From Pokkaliibacter plantistimulans (GTDB taxonomy: Bacteria > Pseudomonadota > Gammaproteobacteria > Pseudomonadales > Balneatricaceae): a stretch of DNA of 64,000 nucleotides. Under the pieces are notes generated by a model that was not told the origin of the DNA, ran no database searches, and was given only the letters and a program-made list of their open reading frames with translations. The translations under genes were made by a program, and so were the position numbers. The first letter of the stretch is position 1. Every line of letters starts with the position of its first letter. Shown piece by piece: positions 8,359-16,958 of the stretch. Where the stretch lies: the NCBI RefSeq assembly GCF_046844695.1, contig NZ_CP177354.1, positions 1,798,001-1,862,000 of the forward strand. The letters are read 5' to 3'.

Positions 8359-9564
8359 TCAGGCGGCGCTGGGCTGAGTGCGAGCGCTCACCGGACGGTC
8401 GTCCACGGGCAGATGGATCACCATGGCCATCAGCCCAAGAGCGATGGAGATTCCCCACATCAGATCAAAGCTGCCTGTCATATCCATCAGCGTGCCGCCC
8501 AGCCAGGCACCAAAAAAAGCACCGATCTGATGCGACAGCATCACCACCCCAAACAGGGTTGCCATGTAGGTAGAGCCGAATATCTGCGCCAGGGTACCGG
8601 TGGTCAGCGGAACCGTAGACAGCCACAGGAAGCCGATGGCCGCTGTGAACATCAGTACGACAATAGGTGTTTTCGGCGCCAGCCAGAATAGCAGGATAAC
8701 CAGTGCGCGCAGCCCATAGATGGCTGACAGCAGCCACTTTGGCCGATAGCGTGCCCCCAGAAAGCCAGCAGTGAGTGAGCCAAAGATATTGAACAGGCCA
8801 ATCATGGCCAGACCGTTGGCCGACACCTGGCTGGACATGCCGCAGAGGCTGATATAGGTCGGCAGATGGGTAGCGATAAAGGCAACATGGAAGCCACAGA
8901 CAAAAAAGCCCAGATTGAGCAGCCAGTACCCTTTGTGTTCACCCGCCTGCTGCACCGCCTGACGCAGTGACATCCCGGCCGCAGGTTGTGCCGGACGGCC
9001 CTTCAGCTGCATGGCGCAGGGAAGAATCAGCAGCGCCATCAGTGCCACCAGCAACAGCGCTTCCTGCCAGCCAAAATGGCGGTTCAGGCTGTCCATGATG
9101 GGCGCCATCAGGAACTGACCCACTGAGCCTCCGGCGGAGGCCAGCCCCAGTGCCCGTGAGCGCTGCTCCGGCGGGAAGGCGCGACCCACGGCACTGAGTA
9201 CCAGTGGGAAGGTCGTGGCGCCCACTCCCAGACCCAGTATCAGACCCAGATTGAGATTCAGTTGCCAGGCGGTGGTGACATAGGTGGTCAGCACCAGCCC
9301 TCCGGCATAGATCAGGGCTCCCAGCGCCAGTACCCGCGCCGTCCCGAAGCGATCAGCCAGCATGCCTGCCAGTGGCGACGCCACACCCCAGATCAGATTC
9401 TGGATGGCAAAGGCCAGACCCATGGCTGACAGGCTGAGGGTGGGCATGGTCAGCATATCGGGGATCAGCAGACTCATGGTCTGCCGTATGCCCAGGTTCA
9501 ACGCCAGAATCAGACTGCCTGCGGCCAGCACCAGCCAGGGCAGTCGGGAGGAAGAGGTAGACAT
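8359..9564 (-). CDS. MFS transporter of the monocarboxylate/oxalate-formate type
   Basis: 401 residues with about twelve hydrophobic segments. The loop motif GMLADRFGTARVLALGA between helices 2 and 3 is the MFS signature A. SAVGRAFPPEQRSRALGLASAGGSVGQ and the second-half GARYRPKWLLS match the OFA/MCT branch, which exports or exchanges carboxylates and similar small anions. Substrate unknown. A GGGAG lies before the ATG. Transcribed alone, back to back with the thi region. Confidence 0.88.
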   Translation of the reverse strand: MSTSSSRLPWLVLAAGSLILALNLGIRQTMSLLIPDMLTMPTLSLSAMGLAFAIQNLIWGVASPLAGMLADRFGTARVLALGALIYAGGLVLTTYVTTAWQLNLNLGLILGLGVGATTFPLVLSAVGRAFPPEQRSRALGLASAGGSVGQFLMAPIMDSLNRHFGWQEALLLVALMALLILPCAMQLKGRPAQPAAGMSLRQAVQQAGEHKGYWLLNLGFFVCGFHVAFIATHLPTYISLCGMSSQVSANGLAMIGLFNIFGSLTAGFLGARYRPKWLLSAIYGLRALVILLFWLAPKTPIVVLMFTAAIGFLWLSTVPLTTGTLAQIFGSTYMATLFGVVMLSHQIGAFFGAWLGGTLMDMTGSFDLMWGISIALGLMAMVIHLPVDDRPVSARTQPSAA

Positions 9565-9736
9565 GGGGCAGGACTCCCAGATGGGCCTTCAAGTCGGACT
9601 GAACACTATAGGAGACGCAGCTCAGCGCTGCCAATGAGCAAAATTGCTGACTTGCATCATCAGACGTAATGGCTGCCGGCTCATCTTGCAGGTGGGGTGT
9701 CGTATGGTGGGATGAGTGATGGTTTTTTATTCAGGC

Positions 9737-9765
9737 TTGAACTGCCTGAATAAGCTCTTTACACT
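9737..9765 (+). promoter_or_regulatory. Likely promoter of the thi transcript
   Basis: TTGAAC (9737-9742), 17 bases, TACACT (9760-9765), followed about 40 bases later by the TPP aptamer. An inverted repeat TTCAGGC/GCCTGAA overlaps the -35. Confidence 0.5.
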
Positions 9766-9802
9766 GCCTGCCCTATAGCGACCGCCGCAGGGCGAGTCAT
9801 GT

Positions 9803-9883
9803 TACTTGTCGGGGTGCCGTGAACAACGGCTGAGATGATACCCGTGAACCTGATCCAGTTCGTACTGGCGTAGGAAACAAGCA
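9803..9883 (+). ncRNA. TPP (THI-box) riboswitch
   Basis: The conserved aptamer elements are all present and in order: GGGGTGCC, GGCTGAGATGATACCC, GTGAACCTGATCCAG and CGTAGGAAACAAG. The first ACTTGT pairs with ACAAGC at the 3' end to close stem P1. It controls thiD-thiC downstream in response to thiamine pyrophosphate. Confidence 0.95.
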
Positions 9884-10120
9884 AGTCTGGTGCAAGTGAG
9901 TTCCATACTCCGGGTGTCTGCCGATATCTTATCCCGCACCAGCTCCTGTTCTCCCTCCTGAGTATTGCAACTGCCGGTCAGACTGGTTGGCAGGCTATGC
10001 TGCACATTCCAGTTCTGATGGTGGTTGTAAACCCGGGGACGATGTCAGCAATTGGGTTCTGTACGCGGGTCTTCTACCTCTTTACCAGCGACGGCTGGAA
10101 AGGCAACAAGGTGAGACCTG
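9884..10120 (+). promoter_or_regulatory. Long riboswitch leader before thiD
   Basis: About 240 bases between the aptamer and the thiD start, presumably holding the expression platform. I see a possible stem at TGCCGGTCAGACTGGTTGGCA, but no clear U-tract terminator. The open frame at 9997-10254 has no ribosome site and looks non-coding. Confidence 0.5.
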
Positions 10121-11032
10121 GTGACCACTTCTTCTCTTTCGACTTCGGACAGCCCGATATCTTCTGCCGCGCAGGAGGGGCATCGTCATCACATCGCGCA
10201 GGCCCTGACCATTGCAGGCTCGGATTCAGGTGGTGGGGCAGGCATTCAGGCTGACCTGAAGACGTTCTCTGCACTCGGCGTGTACGGTGCGTCGGTCATT
10301 TCAGGTCTGACAGCACAGAATACTCAGGGCGTGCACGGGTTGTTTGACGTCAGTGCCGACTTTGTCCGGCAGCAGCTGCAGGTTGTGCTTGATGATTTGC
10401 GCATCGCGGCCTGCAAGACCGGGATGCTGGCAAGGGCTGACATCATTGTCGCGGTGGCTGATGAGTTGCGTGGCCGGGTCATACCTCTGGTAGTGGATCC
10501 GGTCATGATTGCCAAAAGTGGCCATGCCCTGCTGGCCGCTGAGGCGGTAGACAATCTCTGCCGTCTGTTGCTGCCGCTTGCCACACTGGTTACCCCCAAT
10601 CTGCCTGAAGCAGCAGCCATGACCGGCCTGCCCGAAGCGGTCGACGAAGCGGGCATGCAGCGACTGGGAGAGCGTCTGCTGACCATGGGCGCACAGGGTG
10701 TGCTGATCAAAGGCGGGCATTTGCCCGGTGACAGCGATGCTGTTGACTGGCTGTTCACGCCCTCTCAATCCTGGCGTCTGGTCAGTCCGCGAGTGGCCAC
10801 CCGTCATACCCATGGCACCGGTTGTACCCTGTCTGCCGCCATCACAGCAGGTCTGGCTCGTGGGCTGGCACTGCCCCGTGCCGTGGCGCAGGCCAAGGCC
10901 TATCTGGACCATGCCCTGAGCGCGGCAGATCAACTGCAGATCGGCCGTGGGCTGGGCCCGGTACACCATTTTCATCACTGGTGGTCAGACGACGCTGCCA
11001 GCCGTTCATCAACCTATATCAATCAACCCTAG
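10121..11032 (+). CDS. thiD: Hydroxymethylpyrimidine/phosphomethylpyrimidine kinase
   Basis: Phosphorylates HMP and HMP-P in thiamine synthesis. Ribokinase-fold motifs: ALTIAGSDSGGGAGIQADLKTF at the N-terminus, CKTGML, VVDPVMIAKSGH, LVTPNLPEAAAMTG, VLIKGGH and the anion-hole/catalytic block THGTGCTLSAAIT with aspartate replaced in the usual way by the G-T-G-C loop. 303 residues, slightly longer than usual because of a 27-residue N-terminal extension. The start is GTG at 10121 with AAGGTGAG upstream. Second element of the TPP-controlled unit with thiC. Confidence 0.94.
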   Translation: MTTSSLSTSDSPISSAAQEGHRHHIAQALTIAGSDSGGGAGIQADLKTFSALGVYGASVISGLTAQNTQGVHGLFDVSADFVRQQLQVVLDDLRIAACKTGMLARADIIVAVADELRGRVIPLVVDPVMIAKSGHALLAAEAVDNLCRLLLPLATLVTPNLPEAAAMTGLPEAVDEAGMQRLGERLLTMGAQGVLIKGGHLPGDSDAVDWLFTPSQSWRLVSPRVATRHTHGTGCTLSAAITAGLARGLALPRAVAQAKAYLDHALSAADQLQIGRGLGPVHHFHHWWSDDAASRSSTYINQP

Positions 11033-11115
11033 CACTGCCGTGAGGATCCGGGCCTCGCGCGCCGTTGCGCCGGGCGGAGGATCTGGCCGAGAGAACAACA
11101 GAAAAGGACAGAGCC

Positions 11116-12987
11116 ATGCTTGAACATCATCTGAGTCAGCGCGCCAAGGTCGACGATGCGGCCGTTCAGCCGTTTCCTGCTTCACAAAAAATCTATATTC
11201 AGGGATCGCGGGAAGACATCCGTGTGCCCATGCGGGAAATAACCCTGACGCCCACCCCCGCGCAGTTTGGTGCCGAAGAGAATCCTCCGGTGAGGGTATA
11301 TGACACTTCTGGCCCCTATACCGACCCTCAGGTGCAGATCGACGTACGCAAAGGCTTACCGCATCTACGCGCGGCCTGGATTGATGAGCGTCAGGATACG
11401 GAGCTGCTGACCAGCCTGACTTCCGAATACGGTCGTCGTCGCGCCAATGATCCCAGTCTGGATGCGCTGCGTTTCGAGCTGAAGCACAATCCCCGCCGTG
11501 CCAGAGCGGGCCAGAACGTTACGCAGCTGCATTACGCCCGGCGCGGTATCGTCACGCCGGAGATGGAGTTCATCGCCATCCGTGAAAACATGAAGCTGCA
11601 GCTGGCCAGAGAAAATGGCCTGCTGCAGACTCAGGCGCCAGGTCATTCCTGGGGTGCCAATATTCCACAGGACATCACCCCTGAATTTGTACGTCAGGAA
11701 GTGGCCCGTGGCCGTGCTGTTATCCCCGCCAACATCAACCACCCTGAGCTGGAGCCGATGATCATCGGTCGCAACTTCCTGGTGAAGATCAACGGCAACA
11801 TCGGCAACTCGGCGGTCACCTCTTCCATTGAAGAAGAAGTGGAAAAAATGACCTGGGGCATTCGCTGGGGCGCGGATACCATCATGGATCTGTCGACGGG
11901 CAAGCACATTCATGAAACCCGCGAGTGGATTCTGCGTAACAGCCCGGTGCCCATCGGCACGGTGCCGATCTATCAGGCGCTGGAGAAGGTCGGTGGCATC
12001 GCCGAAGAGCTGACCTGGGAACTGTTCTGCGACACCCTGATCGAGCAGGCCGAGCAGGGTGTGGACTATTTCACTATTCATGCCGGTGTGCTGCTGCGTT
12101 ATGTGCCGATGACCGCCAAACGGATGACGGGCATCGTTTCCCGTGGTGGTTCCATCATGGCCAAGTGGTGTCTGGCGCATCATAAGGAAAACTTCCTCTA
12201 CACCCACTTTGAAGACATCTGCGAGATCATGAAGGCCTACGACGTGTCCTTCTCTTTGGGGGACGGCCTGCGCCCCGGCTCGGTCTACGATGCCAATGAC
12301 GAGGCACAGTTTGCCGAGCTGCATACCCTGGGTGAACTGACCAAGATTGCCTGGAAGCATGATGTACAGACCATCATTGAAGGGCCTGGCCATGTGCCGA
12401 TGCACAAGATTCAGGAGAATATGACCGAGCAGCTGAAGCACTGTGACGAAGCGCCGTTCTATACCCTTGGCCCGCTGACCACCGACATCGCGCCGGGCTA
12501 TGACCATATCACTTCGGGTATCGGTGCCGCGATGATCGGCTGGTATGGCTGCGCCATGCTGTGTTATGTCACGCCCAAGGAGCATCTGGGTCTGCCCAAC
12601 AAGGACGACGTGAAAACCGGAATCATCACCTACAAGATTGCCGCCCATGCTGCGGATCTGGCCAAAGGGCACCCGGGAGCACAAATCCGTGACAATGCGT
12701 TGTCTAAGGCGCGTTTTGAGTTCCGCTGGGATGATCAGTTCAATCTGGCACTGGACCCGGATACCGCCAAGGCTTTCCACGATGAAACCCTGCCCAAGGA
12801 GTCGGCCAAGGTGGCGCATTTCTGCTCCATGTGCGGACCCAAGTTCTGTTCCATGAAGATCAGTCAGGAAGTGCGTGAGCTGGATGATCAGCAGGTTGCT
12901 GAAATCAATGCACTGGCGGAGGAAGGCATGCAAAGCAAGTCTGAGGAATTCCGCGAGCAGGGGCAGGAGTTGTACCACCGCGTCTAA
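11116..12987 (+). CDS. thiC: Phosphomethylpyrimidine synthase
   Basis: Radical-SAM enzyme that rearranges aminoimidazole ribotide into HMP-P. 623 residues. Family signatures: TPEMEFIAIREN, AVIPANINHPELEPMIIG, GIVSRGGSIMAKWC, EGPGHVPMH and the C-terminal iron-sulfur motif CSMCGPKFCSMK (CxxCxxxxC). I start at the ATG at 11116, which follows AAAAGGACAG; the upstream extension in the open frame is unlikely. A clean terminator follows. Confidence 0.96.
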   Translation: MLEHHLSQRAKVDDAAVQPFPASQKIYIQGSREDIRVPMREITLTPTPAQFGAEENPPVRVYDTSGPYTDPQVQIDVRKGLPHLRAAWIDERQDTELLTSLTSEYGRRRANDPSLDALRFELKHNPRRARAGQNVTQLHYARRGIVTPEMEFIAIRENMKLQLARENGLLQTQAPGHSWGANIPQDITPEFVRQEVARGRAVIPANINHPELEPMIIGRNFLVKINGNIGNSAVTSSIEEEVEKMTWGIRWGADTIMDLSTGKHIHETREWILRNSPVPIGTVPIYQALEKVGGIAEELTWELFCDTLIEQAEQGVDYFTIHAGVLLRYVPMTAKRMTGIVSRGGSIMAKWCLAHHKENFLYTHFEDICEIMKAYDVSFSLGDGLRPGSVYDANDEAQFAELHTLGELTKIAWKHDVQTIIEGPGHVPMHKIQENMTEQLKHCDEAPFYTLGPLTTDIAPGYDHITSGIGAAMIGWYGCAMLCYVTPKEHLGLPNKDDVKTGIITYKIAAHAADLAKGHPGAQIRDNALSKARFEFRWDDQFNLALDPDTAKAFHDETLPKESAKVAHFCSMCGPKFCSMKISQEVRELDDQQVAEINALAEEGMQSKSEEFREQGQELYHRV

Positions 12988-13008
12988 CGGGCGGTTCAGC
13001 TGAAAAAC

Positions 13009-13043
13009 ACAAAAGCAGGTCGATGACCTGCTTTTGTCGTTTC
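13009..13043 (+). terminator. Terminator of the thiDC unit
   Basis: ACAAAAGCAGGTC (13009-13021) pairs perfectly with GACCTGCTTTTGT (13025-13037), followed by CGTTTC. It can act in both directions, since the stem begins with a run of A. Confidence 0.85.
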
Positions 13044-13103
13044 TGCCTTTGCCTCTGCTTCTGCCTTATGGCGTATGGCGTATGGCTCAGGGCGTGAAGG
13101 GGG

Positions 13104-14123
13104 TTAACTGCGGCCAAACAGTCCGACGGTGCGTAGCGTGGCGCCGGATTTCACGCCCAGCGCATCGGCAGTTTGCTGATTGATAGTAATGATGCCCTGA
13201 CCGAGCGCATCGGTATGGGCCATGCAGCAGCGGAAGTCGGCCAGCGACAGGGTGGCCAGCAGACTCAGCTCGCCACGGCCACTGGTTTCTCCCACCTGTA
13301 CTTTGACATAACGACTTTCGCGGATGGCGCGTATGTCCTGCACCCGTGCTTCCAGCGTCGGGCCTGCATCGAAAATATCCACATAGTTGTTGTAGCGGAA
13401 TCCTTCGCTTTCCAGCAGGCGACGGGCGGGCGTAGTGTGCTCATGGGTTTGGCCGATGGCTGCCTGAGCGGCACTGGGCAACAGGTGGGTATAGATGGTG
13501 TGTTTGGGCATCAGCTCGGCGATAAAGCCTTTGTCCTTGGCTGACAGCCGATCCGCCTGGGCAAAGTCCATCGAGAAGAAAGTACGGCCCAACCCTTCCC
13601 AGAACGGTGAAACACCGTCTTCACTGAAACCGCGCATTTCAGCGATGACACTGTGATAGAAGCGCTCGGGATGCTCGGCCATGAACATGAAGCGTGATTT
13701 GGACAGCAGATGGCCGTTTTTACCCTGACGATATTCAGGGTCGAGGAACAGGGTGCAGAGTTCGGAGTAACCGGTGTGGTTGTTATTGAGGGTCAGGGTT
13801 TCATGACGGGTGTAGACATTCAGCTCGCGTGAGGCATGAACCTGAACGCCGACATGGTAGGTGTACCAGGGATCATGCAAGCCCACCGCAGCCTCGATGC
13901 CGCAGATACCGACCACTTTCCCCTGCGACAGATCTTCCATGACGAAGACATAGCTGGCCTCACCGTCGCGGCTTTGCTCACTGAATGCCGCCAGGCCATT
14001 CTCGATCTTGGCGCTGATCTGCTGGTCGTCGTCCTGCAGGGAGGTGAAGCCTGGGCCGGTCTTTCTGGCCAGTTCATGCAGAGCGTCGCGGTCTTCAGCC
14101 TGGATCGGGCGTACTACCATCAT
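13104..14123 (-). CDS. astA: Arginine N-succinyltransferase (AstA)
   Basis: First enzyme of the ammonia-producing arginine succinyltransferase pathway; GNAT-related. Conserved stretches: MVVRPIQAEDRDAL, GPGFTSLQDDD, GICGIEAAVGLHDPWYTYHVG, NNHTGYSELCTLFLDPEYR, GKNGHLLSKSRFMF, VIAEMRGFSEDG and SPFWEGLGRTFFSMDF. 339 residues from the ATG at 14123, chosen because AAGAGGAT lies ten bases upstream; the frame extends ten codons further. The other ast genes are not adjacent, so the gene stands alone here. Confidence 0.93.
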   Translation of the reverse strand: MMVVRPIQAEDRDALHELARKTGPGFTSLQDDDQQISAKIENGLAAFSEQSRDGEASYVFVMEDLSQGKVVGICGIEAAVGLHDPWYTYHVGVQVHASRELNVYTRHETLTLNNNHTGYSELCTLFLDPEYRQGKNGHLLSKSRFMFMAEHPERFYHSVIAEMRGFSEDGVSPFWEGLGRTFFSMDFAQADRLSAKDKGFIAELMPKHTIYTHLLPSAAQAAIGQTHEHTTPARRLLESEGFRYNNYVDIFDAGPTLEARVQDIRAIRESRYVKVQVGETSGRGELSLLATLSLADFRCCMAHTDALGQGIITINQQTADALGVKSGATLRTVGLFGRS

Positions 14124-14153
14124 GGACTCGGTATCCTCTTTTCGAACCTGCAC

Positions 14154-14528
14154 TCATTATTATGCAAAGGCTGCAGTCGCGACAGGCAGCGACTGTTGCT
14201 CAGGCGACGCGTATTTTACTGCGCTGGCTGAATGTACCGATTTGCCGGTAAGCGCGGCGGGTAGCCATTGCCCGGACGATGGCGCACAAGTCACGCCGAT
14301 GTCGCCATGCTTGCCTGGATGCCAGCCCCTAAACTGACCAACTGATCAGGCGCTCTCGTCAGTCCTCTCCGCAAAGGTGGCTTTTAGCCACCTTTCTGCA
14401 TTTGAGCGTGGGGTTATGGGCATAAACAGTATCCCTTCGTCCTGTCTGGTAACCCTCGGCCACGTCTGTTGCCTTGCTGTCTGTCGATACAACCCCATCC
14501 ATAGAAAGAGCCTGCCTTGTGCCCCCTG
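14154..14528. other. Gene-free stretch between astA and the repeat element
   Basis: No supported gene. It contains a terminator-like hairpin at 14373-14392 (AAAGGTGGCT, loop TTT, AGCCACCTTT). The open frames at 14008-14793 lack start signals and are not conserved in appearance. Confidence 0.5.
14373..14397 (+). terminator. Terminator-like hairpin
   Basis: AAAGGTGGCT and AGCCACCTTT form a stem with a loop of about three bases; TCTGC follows, so the T-tract is weak. It has no obvious gene just upstream on the plus strand. Confidence 0.5.
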
Positions 14529-14687
14529 GCAGGTCGTTGAAAATCTATCTGCGTTGCCGAATACCGCGTCAAAAACAGGCTCAAAATGCTCATTTAGTTC
14601 ACTAAACTCCGCTTTTTCGCCTGTTTCTTGTGCTCTAGGAGTATTTCCTTGTCTCGGCTGCCTCGATAACGTTTTTCAACAGCCTGC
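14529..14687. repeat. Palindromic intergenic repeat element with terminal inverted repeats
   Basis: The left end GCAGGTCGTTGAAAA (14529-14543) and the right end TTTTTCAACAGCCTGC (about 14672-14687) are near-perfect inverted copies. The interior contains a second palindrome TTTAGTTCACTAAA. About 159 bp, no coding capacity. Structure resembles non-autonomous MITE/REP-like elements found between genes in marine gammaproteobacteria; family name not assigned. Confidence 0.65.
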
Positions 14688-14732
14688 TAGGCTGGACGAA
14701 GTGCAAAGAATAACGATCGAAGGAGATGGCTT

Positions 14733-14924
14733 ATGCAAGCGCTGCAAACGCAGAATCTGTATTGCCCTTACTGCGGTGAAGAAATTGATGTGACGGTGGA
14801 TTGTTCAGTAGAAGAGCAGGAATACGTCGAGGATTGTTCGGTGTGCTGCAGTCCGATCCTGCTCAGTATTGTGGTTGACGACAGCGAGCAGATCTCTATC
14901 AGTGCCAGTCGAGAAAATGGCTGA
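14733..14924 (+). CDS. CPXCG motif-containing cysteine-rich protein
   Basis: 63 residues. LYCPYCGEEIDV is the CPXCG motif and a second pair, CSVCCSPI, completes a probable zinc-binding ribbon. The C-terminal half is acidic. The family is widespread in gammaproteobacteria and of unknown function. A good GAAGGAG lies seven bases before the ATG. The palindromic repeat lies just upstream, so its promoter may overlap that element. Confidence 0.88.
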   Translation: MQALQTQNLYCPYCGEEIDVTVDCSVEEQEYVEDCSVCCSPILLSIVVDDSEQISISASRENG

Positions 14925-14946
14925 GAGCCTGACCGGCCAGGTGTCG

Positions 14947-14977
14947 GCCATCCAGCGTTGAAAAGCGCCGGATGGCT
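14947..14977 (+). terminator. Hairpin after the CPXCG gene
   Basis: GCCATCCAGCG and CGCCGGATGGC form an imperfect stem around TTGAAAAG; the U-tract is poor. Confidence 0.4.
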
Positions 14978-15060
14978 TATTAAGGGAGACCAGAGTCCGC
15001 CTTCTCAGCGCCTGTCGCCTTGATTGTCTCTGGTTCGCCAGATCGTCAAAGGGATGTTTG

Positions 15061-15090
15061 GCACAGGGCTTTCTGCTGAGCGCCCTGTGC
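15061..15090 (-). terminator. Hairpin after the TRAP transporter operon
   Basis: GCACAGGGC (15061-15069) pairs with GCCCTGTGC (15082-15090), just past the stop of the leftward dctM gene. No strong T-run, so possibly a processing or weak terminator stem. Confidence 0.5.
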
Positions 15091-15101
15091 TGTTGGAGGG
15101 T

Positions 15102-16397
15102 TTAGCCGAGGTAGCCAAACTGCCGGGGTAGCCACAGCACGCTGTCCGGTACGATCACCATGAACAGCAGTGCCAGCAGAATGACCCCGATAAAGGGCCA
15201 GATTTCGCGGATGATATCCTTCAGCGGAATACCAGTAACACCATTGATCACGAATAGCAGCACTCCGTAGGGGGGAGTGATCAGGCCCAGCATGATGTTA
15301 ATGGTGATGATCACCCCGAAATGTACCAGGTCGATACCCAGCTCTCTGGCGGCGGGCAGGAACAGCGGCACGACGATCAGCAGCAGTGTGGTGGCATCAA
15401 ACAGACAGCCCAGCAGCAGAAACAGCACGTTGATCAGCAGCAGAAACAGCAGCGGTGACATCTGAATATGCGCCAGATGAGCCGCGACAATATTGGGAAT
15501 GTTTTCGTTGGCTACCACGTAGTTGAACACCAGCGCTGAGGCAATGATCAGACCGACCACCGAAGTGGAGCGGGCGCCGTCTCGCACCAGCGTGATGAAC
15601 TCCCTGAGGGTCAGGGAACGGTAGAACACCGCAGCCAGCAGCAGCGCATAGGCAGCGGCCACGGCGGCGGCTTCTGTCGGTGTGACGGCACCGCCGTAGA
15701 TGCCGGCCAGCAGAATTACGGGCAGCAACAGCGCCGGGAAGGCTCGTCCGGTAATACGTGGTATGGCTTTCAATGGTACTGCTTCGTCACGGGGGAAATC
15801 CCTGCGCCGTGCCGCCCAGGCGTTCAGCACCATCATGACGGCCGCCAGTATCAGCCCCGGCAGAATCCCTCCCAGAAACAGATAACCGATGGAGGTATCG
15901 GACACCAGGGCGTACAGAATCATCGGAATGGAAGGCGGGATGATCGGCCCTATGACGCTGGACGCTGCCGTGACGGCCGCAGCGTAACCCGCAGGATAGC
16001 GGTCATGTTTGCACATCATTTCAATGATGACCCGACCGAGACCGGCTGCATCAGCAATGGCGGAGCCGGACATGCCGGAGAAAATCAGACTGGCAACCAC
16101 ATTGACCTGTGCCAGCCCGCCGCGGAATCGACCCACAATGGCGACGCAAAACTCCAGCAGACGGTCGCTCACCGTTCCCGCATTCATGAAGTTGGCCGCG
16201 AGGATAAACAGGGGTACTGCCAGCAGCACATAAGAGTTGAACAGGCCATTGAGGCTTTGTTCGGCCAGCAGGCCTACATCCTGCCCTGTGGCAAACAGGT
16301 AACCGATGGCACTGACCATCATGGCCAGTGCGATGGGGGCACCAATGGCCCCAAGAACAAAGAACGCACCAAGCGCCAGGATAAAAGCACTGCTCAT
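15102..16397 (-). CDS. dctM: TRAP transporter large permease subunit (DctM)
   Basis: 431 residues with about twelve membrane segments. GMSGSAIADAAGLGRVIIEMM and GPIIPPSIPMILYALVSDTSIGYLFLGG are the core DctM signatures, and the C-terminal LITPPYGVLLFVINGV matches the second scaffold. Together with DctQ and DctP it imports an organic acid, probably a carboxylate or sugar acid, using the sodium gradient. Its start overlaps the dctQ stop by four bases, implying translational coupling. The operon reads dctP-dctQ-dctM leftward. Confidence 0.93.
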   Translation of the reverse strand: MSSAFILALGAFFVLGAIGAPIALAMMVSAIGYLFATGQDVGLLAEQSLNGLFNSYVLLAVPLFILAANFMNAGTVSDRLLEFCVAIVGRFRGGLAQVNVVASLIFSGMSGSAIADAAGLGRVIIEMMCKHDRYPAGYAAAVTAASSVIGPIIPPSIPMILYALVSDTSIGYLFLGGILPGLILAAVMMVLNAWAARRRDFPRDEAVPLKAIPRITGRAFPALLLPVILLAGIYGGAVTPTEAAAVAAAYALLLAAVFYRSLTLREFITLVRDGARSTSVVGLIIASALVFNYVVANENIPNIVAAHLAHIQMSPLLFLLLINVLFLLLGCLFDATTLLLIVVPLFLPAARELGIDLVHFGVIITINIMLGLITPPYGVLLFVINGVTGIPLKDIIREIWPFIGVILLALLFMVIVPDSVLWLPRQFGYLG

Positions 16398-16945
16398 TTG
16401 CTCATCACCTCGTGCTGGTCAGAAGAGGAAAGCTTATCGGGGCCAGTCGCCGGTACGGCTGGCTTGGCTGGTCTTGCCACTGGTCGCTGCCTGATCAGAC
16501 TGATAAGCCGGAGCAGGGAGCGCAGCGTGACGGCCAGCAGGAAGACCGGAAAAATCGCATACACGTAACTCAGAGGGATCTGCGTGATAGGTGCGCTTTC
16601 AATTTGCATGAAGTCGACATAATCCACTACGGTCGGCAGTGCCGAGCCAAATCCCACCATCAGGCAAAGACTGCCGATGATCATGAATATTCGGCGCTTC
16701 GCTGGAGACACTGCTTCTGACAGCATGCTGAACGTAACGTGCTCAGACTCTTGCAGCAAAAACGCCGCAGTCCAGAACACCAGCCAGATATAAAGGATCA
16801 GGCAGACTTCGATGGTCCAGCCCAGTGGATGATTCAGCACATAGCGAGTGAAGACCTGAAGCAGGAAGATGCTGAACATGGCAAGGAACAGCATCACCGC
16901 AACGGCTTCTGCTATGCGCTTACCCAACGTGAGGATAGAGCGCAT
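16394..16945 (-). CDS. dctQ: TRAP transporter small permease subunit (DctQ)
   Basis: About 183 residues with four predicted membrane segments; FTRYVLNHPLGWTIEVCLILYIWLVFWTAAFLLQESEHV is the recognisable DctQ core region, shown here only in part as FTRYVLNHPLGW and WTAAFLL. I start at MRSILTLG (16945), 13 bases after the dctP stop; the longer open frame overlaps dctP. The C-terminal 30 residues are a hydrophilic tail. Confidence 0.9.
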   Translation of the reverse strand: MRSILTLGKRIAEAVAVMLFLAMFSIFLLQVFTRYVLNHPLGWTIEVCLILYIWLVFWTAAFLLQESEHVTFSMLSEAVSPAKRRIFMIIGSLCLMVGFGSALPTVVDYVDFMQIESAPITQIPLSYVYAIFPVFLLAVTLRSLLRLISLIRQRPVARPAKPAVPATGPDKLSSSDQHEVMSK

Positions 16946-16958
16946 GGCAGAGGGTCTC

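Noticed and set aside
9997..10254. 85-codon frame in the thi leader overlapping thiD
   Set aside because: No ribosome site, odd composition, overlaps the thiD N-terminus in another frame.
11365..12978. 537-codon open frame opposite thiC
   Set aside because: It is antisense to thiC, has no ribosome site or recognisable domain, and arises from the codon bias of thiC.
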